Of a stretch of 13,955 nt of DNA, positions 7,050 through 11,973 are shown piece by piece. The notes below the pieces were generated by a model that was given only the letters and a program-made list of their open reading frames with translations, had not been told where the DNA came from and did no database searches. Origin of the DNA: Nitrosotalea sp. (GTDB lineage Archaea; Thermoproteota; Nitrososphaeria; Nitrososphaerales; Nitrosopumilaceae); NCBI GenBank assembly GCA_031296345.1, contig JARLFW010000114.1, positions 1 to 13,955 on the forward strand, read 5' to 3'. The translations under genes and the position numbers were made by a program. Numbering within the stretch: position 1 is the stretch's first letter; each line of letters starts with the position of its first letter.

Positions 7050-7079
7050 TCATCTATAAAAGGCATTTTATCCTAAAAT
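7050..7079 (-). promoter_or_regulatory. amt promoter with dyad operator (copy 1 of a 30-bp shared element)
   Basis: On the minus strand the element reads ATTTTAGGATAAAAT, a perfect dyad (arms ATTTTA/TAAAAT, spacer GGA, bases 7065-7079), then a TATA box CCTTTTATAG and ATGA. It matches 9558-9587 at 29 of 30 bases; the single difference is at 7064 (C versus T). Distance from TATA centre to the amt ATG (7030) is about 28 nt. The dyad sits where the BRE and upstream region would be, a good position for an activator or repressor. Confidence 0.65.
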
Positions 7080-7093
7080 ATTTTTTTTGTGAT

Positions 7094-7137
7094 ATTATAC
7101 CATCTCAGATCAATATTTTGTAAAATTTTGGTATCAT
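7094..7137. promoter_or_regulatory. Imperfect dyad midway between the amt and 55-aa ORF promoters
   Basis: ATTATACCA (7094-7102) and TGGTATCAT (7129-7137) are inverted repeats matching at 8 of 9 bases. The centre, about 7115, is close to the midpoint of the two divergent TATA boxes (about 7058 and 7167). It may bind a dimeric regulator or may be chance in AT-rich DNA. Confidence 0.25.
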
Positions 7138-7163
7138 AGAATTTGAAAAAATTCTAAATAAAA

Positions 7164-7171
7164 TTATTATA
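7164..7171 (+). promoter_or_regulatory. TATA box of the 55-aa membrane protein gene
   Basis: TTATTATA is centred 27 nt before the ATG at 7194, the same leaderless spacing as the amo genes, supporting expression of this short reading frame. Confidence 0.5.
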
Positions 7172-7193
7172 CAACTTACAAACTAAACCACCC

Positions 7194-7361
7194 ATGACAG
7201 AAGCAGGCATAGAAATTTTCATTGCAACTGGAGTAGCTCTTGTAATGACAATAGCAATTTACTTTGGTGAAAGAGCTCACAGGTATAATTTAGCAAAGAA
7301 AGGAAAAACCTGGGGAACCTACGGCTTTAGATACGAAGGCACAGGTCACGAACACGCCTAG
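7194..7361 (+). CDS. 55-aa single-span membrane protein divergent from amt
   Basis: A short reading frame begins at ATG 7194 and ends at TAG 7359-7361. The protein starts MTEAGIEIFIATGVALVMTI with one transmembrane helix (about residues 5-24), then a basic amphipathic stretch (ERAHRYNLAKKGK) and a Gly/aromatic tail (WGTYGFRYEG) ending in GHEHA with two histidines. A well-placed TATA box and absence of any competing gene support it as real. By the positive-inside rule the C-terminal part should be cytoplasmic. It may be a small accessory protein of Amt or of the membrane-bound ammonia oxidation system; this is inference from position only. Confidence 0.68.
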   Translation: MTEAGIEIFIATGVALVMTIAIYFGERAHRYNLAKKGKTWGTYGFRYEGTGHEHA

Positions 7362-7442
7362 AGTAAATCCCTTTACCATATTTTTGTAACATCCCTATAA
7401 TTAGATAGATTGATTTATTCACAAAAGATGCTTTAACAAATA

Positions 7443-7934
7443 ATGCGAGAAAATCTCAAAGAAGAAGAGTACATCATTGCATCACTTCCTCAAATTTGGG
7501 GAATAGCATTAGGATTAAGCGGTTTCTTTCATAAAAATAAAGAAGGCATTCTAATTCTTACAAACAGAAACGTAATTTTTGTCCCACGTTACATATGGAT
7601 AACTGGAAAAGAAAAGGAGAGGTATTTTCTAGATGACAAGGCAAGCATAGGAAAGATGTCAGATTACAATGAATCAGATCTTAATGAGGATCTGACTGAG
7701 AATCCAAAATCTTGGATAATGCCATTAGATTCTATAACAGATGTTAGAAGTATAATAGCAAGAAATGTAAATTTCTTGCGAATAACATTTACAGAAAAAG
7801 GAAAAGAGAAAAAATATGATTTTGGAATTTCAAAAACGGTAACAAATTACCCTACTCGTCAACCTCTTGTTTTTAAAAATTTGGACTGGAGTCTGTGGGT
7901 AGGGTTGATAGTATCAAAACTAAAAAAACCATAG
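7443..7934 (+). CDS. Hypothetical protein with PH/GRAM-like fold signature
   Basis: This 163-aa soluble protein starts MRENLKEEEYIIASLPQIWG. The segment GILILTNRNVIFVPRYIW resembles the opening strands of bacterial PH-like or GRAM-type domains (the LTN-R-x-I/V-F pattern). A later stretch IMPLDSITDVRSI and NFLRITFTEKGKEKKYDF also fits the strand succession of that fold. A TATA-like ATTTATT lies about 27 nt upstream of the ATG. It ends nine bases before the convergent gene's stop. Function is unknown; PH-like domains often bind membranes or proteins. Fold assignment is by pattern only. Confidence 0.6.
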   Translation: MRENLKEEEYIIASLPQIWGIALGLSGFFHKNKEGILILTNRNVIFVPRYIWITGKEKERYFLDDKASIGKMSDYNESDLNEDLTENPKSWIMPLDSITDVRSIIARNVNFLRITFTEKGKEKKYDFGISKTVTNYPTRQPLVFKNLDWSLWVGLIVSKLKKP

Positions 7935-7943
7935 ACTGTAAAA

Positions 7944-8417
7944 CTATTTTTTCTCTTCAGCCTGTCTGAGCCTCTCTAGTGCCTGTGAAATGACAAAATC
8001 ATCAACCGAGTCTTCTTTTTTTAGGAATTGTAGGTCAGTCACCTTCTTTTTGAACTTGAATATCTCAAGTTCATATTTTTTATTCTTGGGGGAATAGTTT
8101 GCAATTTGCAATGATGCAGACCCATTGTATTCCTCCATAAACTGTTGATAGTTATCTGATATTTTTAGCGATTTTAGGAAAACAGTTGTTTTCTGCAATA
8201 TACGAGATTGACAATATAGAATAAATTCATAGTTTGTATCTCCTTCAAAGAATCTCATTTTGATTTCATAGTCTGGCCAATATTTTATTATATGATTCCA
8301 GGCGTTGACAAGTTTTTTTTTATTATCAAATATCAGGTAGATAGTAGGGCGTACATCAAATACATGATACCCCAGGCCTATAAAATCTTCAAACCACTCT
8401 ATTTTTGAATCAGACAT
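7944..8417 (-). CDS. Hypothetical soluble protein
   Basis: A protein of 157 aa starting MSDSKIEWFEDFIGLGYHVF, rich in aromatic and charged residues and ending with a helical acidic/basic tail (SQALERLRQAEEKK). No domain is recognised. The frame is open to an ATG at 8459, but a TATA box (TATATAAT, 8442-8449) lies downstream of that ATG and 29 nt before the ATG at 8417, so the shorter start is chosen. It is divergent from the 72-aa gene. Confidence 0.6.
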   Translation of the reverse strand: MSDSKIEWFEDFIGLGYHVFDVRPTIYLIFDNKKKLVNAWNHIIKYWPDYEIKMRFFEGDTNYEFILYCQSRILQKTTVFLKSLKISDNYQQFMEEYNGSASLQIANYSPKNKKYELEIFKFKKKVTDLQFLKKEDSVDDFVISQALERLRQAEEKK

Positions 8418-8441
8418 GTCAATTCCAAGAAGCAGGTATTG

Positions 8442-8449
8442 TATATAAT
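8442..8449 (-). promoter_or_regulatory. TATA box deciding the start of the hypothetical gene 7944-8417
   Basis: The minus strand reads ATTATATA centred about 29 nt before ATG 8417. It lies within the longer reading frame starting at 8459, making that longer start unlikely. Confidence 0.5.
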
Positions 8450-8514
8450 TAGATTGCAAAAGTTTTCAATAAGAAAATTTAAGATGTCAAACAGTTCAGA
8501 TTATTTTGGATATC

Positions 8515-8733
8515 ATGGGAACTAGAAAGCGAATAAGCGAAATAATGAAGATGAGTGAAGAGGAGTTATTTGAATATATCAGACAAGAAGACAGTTCAAT
8601 CCAATCAACTGACAAAATAGAGATGAAACCTTTTGAACATGGCATCAAGATCTTTTATTTCCATAAAGATGCTGAGAAACCCTACAAGACACGAGTTTTT
8701 CTAAACCCAGAAGAATCAGAATCTCTCAAATAA
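8515..8733 (+). CDS. Small acidic hypothetical protein
   Basis: A 72-aa soluble protein starting MGTRKRISEIMKMSEEELFE, with a predicted N-terminal helix and a C-terminal part (HGIKIFYFHKDAEKPYKTRV) likely to form beta strands, ending in a short acidic tail. A TTG start at 8506 would add three residues, but the ATG at 8515 is preferred. No family is recognised. It is divergent from 7944-8417 and convergent with the Cas4-like gene. Confidence 0.5.
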   Translation: MGTRKRISEIMKMSEEELFEYIRQEDSSIQSTDKIEMKPFEHGIKIFYFHKDAEKPYKTRVFLNPEESESLK

Positions 8734-8788
8734 TTTCAAAATCATCTTTAGGAATTAAATTAAAAATTAAAATGAAAAAAGTGTGTGA

Positions 8789-9538
8789 TTATAGGATGGA
8801 TTTTGATTTGAGTTCACGCCACTTGCCACGAGCCCAGAATCCCCATTTCTGTTTGTCTTCATTTGCATAGTAACATTTCTCATTATGAGGACATTCCATG
8901 CATTTCTCAGATGGTTCGATTGCAGGAGCAATATTATTTGTCAGCAAGGTATTGAGAATTTTTGCTCTACGTTTTGTTTCGTTTAAGAGCTTCTCACTTT
9001 TTGGAACATTGAATTCCATTTCATTTCCTTCCCTATCAAAGTAGACAATCACGCCTTCTGGTTTGTCAAACATGAATAGATATGAGTTCAGATGTATGAA
9101 ATCTGCCGGATATGGCATTTCAGGTAATTTTTCTGAACCTCTAAAGAGCATCACTACTTCATCTTCAACTCTGTCAGCTCTACCGACAATCTTTACGTTA
9201 GAACCTGCATCGAGTTGACCATCAAGTGGTTTTTCCATGATGGAAAATGCGCTCTTTTTCATTATCTTTGACACCATCTGTTTGTGATTGCTTTCAGACG
9301 GATCCTTTCGATCAAGGTATGCATTTCTCAAACATCCGCTTACCTCATCTACTGTGATCTTTCCTTCATCAGCTACTTGCGGATTAATTGCTGCAAAGAC
9401 TTGCTCAATGACATCGTAAACATCTACTCGCGGTGGTGAATCAGATGCTGCACGATAATTTTCAATTCCTTCCTTAATTTTGTCTTGAACCTTTCCAACA
9501 ATTTTTGTCTTCTTGTAGCTAGCTTTGGATTCTGTCAT
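8789..9538 (-). CDS. Cas4/AddB-like Fe-S cluster protein with degenerate PD-(D/E)XK nuclease motif
   Basis: This 249-aa protein has the cysteine arrangement of Cas4 and AddB-type nucleases: C69 in SGCLRNAYL, and C213-x2-C216-x5-C222 near the C-terminus (KCMECPHNEKC), which in those families bind a 4Fe-4S cluster. Between them the nuclease core is recognisable: VKIVGRADRV (first acid D122) followed by a strand EVVMLFRGSE where active enzymes have an Asp/Glu-x-Lys. Here those positions appear to be M130 and F132, and the later Gln-containing helix reads FIHLNSYLF with His in place of Gln. It is probably catalytically altered or inactive and may be a DNA-binding or redox-sensing protein. It is divergent from the PII gene and its promoter copies that of amt. 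There is no CRISPR array or other cas gene in the window. Confidence 0.65.
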   Translation of the reverse strand: MTESKASYKKTKIVGKVQDKIKEGIENYRAASDSPPRVDVYDVIEQVFAAINPQVADEGKITVDEVSGCLRNAYLDRKDPSESNHKQMVSKIMKKSAFSIMEKPLDGQLDAGSNVKIVGRADRVEDEVVMLFRGSEKLPEMPYPADFIHLNSYLFMFDKPEGVIVYFDREGNEMEFNVPKSEKLLNETKRRAKILNTLLTNNIAPAIEPSEKCMECPHNEKCYYANEDKQKWGFWARGKWRELKSKSIL

Positions 9539-9557
9539 TCTTTTGAGAAATGGAATT

Positions 9558-9587
9558 TCATCTATAAAAGGTATTTTATCCTAAAAT
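9558..9587 (-). promoter_or_regulatory. Promoter with dyad operator (copy 2 of the 30-bp shared element)
   Basis: The element is identical to the amt promoter segment at 29 of 30 bases: dyad ATTTTAGGATAAAAT (9573-9587 on the minus strand), then TATA box CCTTTTATAG. TATA centre to ATG 9538 is about 28 nt, the same geometry as at amt. A second perfect palindrome, AAAATGATCATTTT (9583-9596), overlaps its upstream end. Because the PII gene starts about 80 bp away on the other strand, the operator could act on both genes. Confidence 0.65.
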
Positions 9588-9596
9588 GATCATTTT
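9583..9596. promoter_or_regulatory. 14-bp perfect palindrome between the Cas4-like and PII genes
   Basis: AAAATGATCATTTT is its own reverse complement and overlaps the shared dyad by five bases. It is absent from the amt copy, so it may be specific to this divergent promoter, or may be chance in AT-rich sequence. Confidence 0.35.
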
Positions 9597-9636
9597 ATGA
9601 TAATATTCTTTATTTTATAATATTTTAAGCAATGAT

Positions 9637-9645
9637 TTTAATAAA
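9637..9645 (+). promoter_or_regulatory. TATA box of the PII gene
   Basis: TTTAATAAA is centred 28 nt before the ATG at 9669, favouring that start over the ATG two codons earlier (9663). Confidence 0.45.
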
Positions 9646-9668
9646 AGCATTTCATATGTGCAATGATT

Positions 9669-10016
9669 ATGACCCTTAAGAAAATCGAGGCAGTATTTCC
9701 AAAAGAAAAATTGGATGCTGTCTTCAATGCTCTAACGCAGACTGACATAAGCGGGTTCACGTATTTTGATGTCAAGGGCAGAGGTGCCAGACCAAGAGAA
9801 ATGGTTTCATCAGGCAGAGGAGGTCGTATTGAAGCTACGCACAATATCAACTCCATAGTCATTGTAATTGTCACTGAGAGTCAGTTACCTAAAGTGATAG
9901 AAGCAATACAAACTCATGCAGGTACAGGTCAAGCAGGAGAAGGAAAGATCTTCATCTATGACGTTGCTGATGCAGTAGACATTGGAACCAAGAAACACGG
10001 CGAATCCTCACTCTAA
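9669..10016 (+). CDS. PII family nitrogen-regulatory protein (GlnB/GlnK-like), divergent T-loop
   Basis: This 115-aa protein starts MTLKKIEAVFPKEKLDAVFN, the usual PII opening, and has the C-terminal family signature TGQAGEGKIFIYDVADAVDI. PII trimers sense ATP/ADP and 2-oxoglutarate and control targets such as Amt. The T-loop region reads KGRGARPREMVSSGRGGRIE: the Gln near canonical position 39 and the uridylylation Tyr51 are not present, and the C-terminal IRTGE motif reads IGTKK. Regulation by tyrosine modification is therefore unlikely and ligand binding may differ. The lysine of the EGK motif is retained. An ATG at 9663 would add two residues; the TATA spacing favours 9669. It is divergent from the Cas4-like gene, 2.6 kb from amt, and likely linked to ammonium uptake. 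Confidence 0.9.
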   Translation: MTLKKIEAVFPKEKLDAVFNALTQTDISGFTYFDVKGRGARPREMVSSGRGGRIEATHNINSIVIVIVTESQLPKVIEAIQTHAGTGQAGEGKIFIYDVADAVDIGTKKHGESSL

Positions 10017-10017
10017 A

Positions 10018-10050
10018 TTTCTTTTATATTTTAATTTAAAATTTTCACGT
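10018..10050 (+). terminator. T-rich terminator of the PII gene
   Basis: The stop codon is followed by TTTCTTTTATATTTTAATTT and a further TTTT run, a typical archaeal T-tract terminator. Confidence 0.4.
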
Positions 10051-10067
10051 ATTGAAAATATCTTAAT

Positions 10068-10076
10068 GTATATAAC
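10068..10076 (+). promoter_or_regulatory. TATA box of the gene at 10098
   Basis: TGTATATAA is centred about 26 nt before the ATG at 10098, supporting that start and a leaderless transcript. Confidence 0.45.
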
Positions 10077-10097
10077 TCCATAAAGCACAGAAAAGTC

Positions 10098-10616
10098 ATG
10101 TTCTGGCCTGGAATGGGAGATCCTGCAAAACGCAAAAAGATGATCAGGTTTCTCATAATTTCAGCAGCAATAGGAGTTTCAGTTGTCTTGATTAGTACTA
10201 CACTTATTTCACAAGTAAAGGCACAAGATCCTCTGTATCACAAATGTCTTTCTAAATCAGATATCCAATATCAGATAACTGCATCGCTAGAAGTTTCAGT
10301 GGATGGAAAAAAATGGATAAAACCAGTTAGTACTACAGATATGCCAGCAAATTGTGAAAAAAGGACTATGGTTTTAGCAGATGATGGGACCATTACCGGT
10401 TCATGGGTTAAGAAATACCCATTTGAGGTAGGCCAATTCCTATGGACATCAGGTTTTCCTTTACGTGACATGGATGAAACAAGATCAAAGATATATGAAA
10501 ACGGCGCACAATCACCTGACTTTATTCATACCATAGTGCAAGATGGAGCTCACTATAAAGCAGAATTTGTCACAAAGAATGCTGGAGCCCCAACCTTTAC
10601 ACCTCCACAAAGTTAG
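10098..10616 (+). CDS. Membrane-anchored extracytoplasmic protein, unknown function
   Basis: This 172-aa protein has a short cytoplasmic N-terminus (MFWPGMGDPAKRKKM), one hydrophobic span at about residues 16-38 and an extracytoplasmic part beginning near VKAQDPLYHKC. The domain appears beta-rich (ITASLEVSVDGKKWIKPVS, DDGTITGSWVKKYPFEVGQF) and contains two cysteines (C50 in YHKCLS and one in PANCEKR) that could form a disulfide. The span may be an anchor or an uncleaved signal peptide. No known domain is recognised. It is convergent with the first AmoY/AmoZ-type candidate gene. Confidence 0.65.
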   Translation: MFWPGMGDPAKRKKMIRFLIISAAIGVSVVLISTTLISQVKAQDPLYHKCLSKSDIQYQITASLEVSVDGKKWIKPVSTTDMPANCEKRTMVLADDGTITGSWVKKYPFEVGQFLWTSGFPLRDMDETRSKIYENGAQSPDFIHTIVQDGAHYKAEFVTKNAGAPTFTPPQS

Positions 10617-10650
10617 ACTTGAAAAAATAGTTCAGAATCAAATAACATGA

Positions 10651-10692
10651 AATAATTCAAAATTATACCAAGTAGAATAATTCAAAATTATA
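10651..10692. repeat. Tandem pair of 17-bp repeats with internal dyad
   Basis: AATAATTCAAAATTATA occurs at 10651-10667 and again at 10676-10692, with starts 25 bp apart. Each unit contains the dyad ATAATT-CAA-AATTAT. The pair lies between the convergent ends of the gene at 10098 and the membrane protein gene at 10736, so it may form hairpins near transcript ends or be a protein-binding site. Confidence 0.6.
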
Positions 10693-10735
10693 TCATCTAA
10701 GGGACTAAATAAAAATAAGGAAAAAGAGTTGGAGT

Positions 10736-11005
10736 TTACCAGTATTTACCGTTGTCTGGGATCAGACCAATGCCTTCTCTTTCAAAGTGCTTGTTGAGTT
10801 CTGCGACCCATCTTTCTCTTGTGTCGCCACCAAGACCGTGCACTCTGAGCCAGAATGCAATTACTCCTAGAAGGAATACTGAGAACATGATGGTTGCGAA
10901 TATGTAGACCATCACATCATAAAATAGCGGGTCGTAGTTTGGACCTATCTGACCTGCAAAGTTTGACAGTATACCTACGAGCATAGTGAATATCGTGCTC
11001 ATCAT
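10736..11005 (-). CDS. Small two-span membrane protein, candidate accessory AMO subunit (AmoY/AmoZ type)
   Basis: This 89-aa protein starts MMSTIFTMLVGILSNFAGQI with one hydrophobic segment, a short loop (GPNYDPLFYD), a second span (about residues 29-53) and a soluble C-terminal tail (RVHGLGGDTRERWVAELNKH) ending DNGKYW. The frame extends to a GTG at 11017, but the TATA box at 11027-11035 is about 26-28 nt from the ATG pair at 11005/11002, so the ATG is chosen. It precedes no other gene on its strand and lies 109 bp downstream of another small membrane protein gene. Two extra small membrane subunits, AmoY and AmoZ, have been described for archaeal AMO from adjacent genes; size, topology, pairing and proximity to amo fit. 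I cannot verify this by alignment, nor say which of the two it would be. Confidence 0.6.
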   Translation of the reverse strand: MMSTIFTMLVGILSNFAGQIGPNYDPLFYDVMVYIFATIMFSVFLLGVIAFWLRVHGLGGDTRERWVAELNKHFEREGIGLIPDNGKYW

Positions 11006-11026
11006 AAATGAAAACACTTTAGGTGC

Positions 11027-11035
11027 GATATATAC
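11027..11035 (-). promoter_or_regulatory. TATA box of the first AmoY/AmoZ-type candidate
   Basis: The minus strand reads GTATATATC, centred about 26-28 nt before the ATGs at 11005 and 11002 but only 14 nt from the GTG at 11017, so it decides against the longer start. Confidence 0.5.
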
Positions 11036-11113
11036 ATTTCTGTAAGAACGAAAAGTTTGAGATCAAAATCAGGATTGAGTGTAAATTAATAAAATAAGAA
11101 AAAGAGATAATGA

Positions 11114-11416
11114 TTAAGCTCTCTTTGCTTTTTCCGCTTGCTTTGCTTTTACGACAAAAGCAATGAAGATTCCACCGAATATTCCACCTGAAATGATTGA
11201 TGCACCTACTACACCGTTTGCATCAAGGTATGGAGTACCGGAACCTGCGTGCGGATTATTTTGTACTGCCTGAACTTTTGCTCGTGCCAGTTTCAACTCT
11301 TCGTCTAGGCTGGTAATTCCACCGCCTGCTTGGTATTGAGCCGCAGCAAACGGAACGAATGTCGAGACTGCAAATAGAGCCAGGAGCACTGTTCCAATAA
11401 TTATTGGTGTTTTCAT
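11114..11416 (-). CDS. Small membrane protein with signal segment, candidate accessory AMO subunit (AmoY/AmoZ type)
   Basis: This 100-aa protein has an N-terminal signal or anchor helix (MKTPIIIGTVLLALFAVSTF, ending near FAAAQ), an extracytoplasmic helical segment (SLDEELKLARAKVQAVQNNP) with a His/Gly/Pro loop, a second span (about residues 69-89, VVGASIISGGIFGGIFIAFV) and a lysine-rich cytoplasmic tail. The topology, size and pairing with the 10736-11005 gene fit the description of the additional archaeal AMO subunits AmoY/AmoZ. Both genes have their own strong TATA boxes, as the amo genes do. Assignment is from memory of the family description, not from alignment. Another small envelope protein remains possible. 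Confidence 0.6.
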   Translation of the reverse strand: MKTPIIIGTVLLALFAVSTFVPFAAAQYQAGGGITSLDEELKLARAKVQAVQNNPHAGSGTPYLDANGVVGASIISGGIFGGIFIAFVVKAKQAEKAKRA

Positions 11417-11441
11417 ATGAGTACCTATTCAGATTCGAATC

Positions 11442-11450
11442 CGTATATAT
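11442..11450 (-). promoter_or_regulatory. TATA box of the second AmoY/AmoZ-type candidate
   Basis: The minus strand reads AAATATATAC about 30 nt before the ATG at 11416, predicting a 5' leader of only a few bases. Confidence 0.5.
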
Positions 11451-11490
11451 TTAACTTTTATGCAATTATCACGACTGCGAAGATCCAAGT

Positions 11491-11500
11491 AACATTTATG
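11491..11500 (+). promoter_or_regulatory. TATA box of the rpsO operon
   Basis: AACATTTATG is centred about 27 nt upstream of the GTG at 11524 and probably drives the whole ribosomal protein-led operon. Confidence 0.4.
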
Positions 11501-11523
11501 TTTCGTTAAAAAACAAGCGCTTC

Positions 11524-11973
11524 GTGGGCCGACTTCATTCACACCGACATGGCAAGTCACATTCGACAAGACCGATTACTCCTAGTGCACCAACATGGGT
11601 AAAACAAAGCCCAGCTGAGATCGAAGAACTTGTTGTAAAATATGCAAAAGAAGGTCTCACTCCAAGCAAGATCGGAATAAAATTGCGTGATCAATATGCA
11701 ATACCGATCACAAGACAACTTGTCAAAAAGTCAATTACAGATATTCTTGAAGAAAAGGGAATAAAGACAGACATGCCTGAAGACTTGAACAACTTGGTAA
11801 CCAAGGCACTGGGTCTTCAAAAACATTTGAAGGAACATAGATCGGATAAAAGAAATGTCAGATCACTTGAGCTCTTAGAGGCCAAAGTCCACAGACTATC
11901 TTCATACTACAAGAAAATTGGTAGAATAGCCAAAACTTGGAAATATAAGGCAGTCATTGCTCAACTCGAATAA
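11524..11973 (+). CDS. rpsO: 30S ribosomal protein S15 (archaeal S15p/S13e)
   Basis: This 149-aa protein of the small ribosomal subunit starts at GTG as (M)GRLHSHRHGKSHSTRP, the typical archaeal/eukaryotic S15p/S13e opening, followed by PTWVKQSPAEIEELVVKYAK, TPSKIGIKLRDQYAIP and the conserved C-terminal helix pair (LELLEAKVHRLSSYYKK, AKTWKYKAVIAQLE). The length is normal for the archaeal form, which carries an N-terminal extension absent in bacterial S15. It binds 16S rRNA in the central domain. Its stop codon overlaps the ATG of the next gene (TAATG), indicating translational coupling in an operon. Confidence 0.96.
   Translation: MGRLHSHRHGKSHSTRPITPSAPTWVKQSPAEIEELVVKYAKEGLTPSKIGIKLRDQYAIPITRQLVKKSITDILEEKGIKTDMPEDLNNLVTKALGLQKHLKEHRSDKRNVRSLELLEAKVHRLSSYYKKIGRIAKTWKYKAVIAQLE

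Noticed and set aside
8789..9538. CRISPR-Cas system suggested by the Cas4-like protein
   Set aside because: No repeat-spacer array and no cas1, cas2 or effector gene are present, and the catalytic motif looks degenerate.
9638..9874. Minus-strand open frame over the PII gene
   Set aside because: Shadow of the PII coding sequence, with no promoter and no recognisable product.
11432..11441. GATTCGAATC resembling a tRNA T-loop
   Set aside because: No acceptor, D or anticodon stem surrounds it; it is a short palindrome within the promoter and leader region of the 11114-11416 gene.
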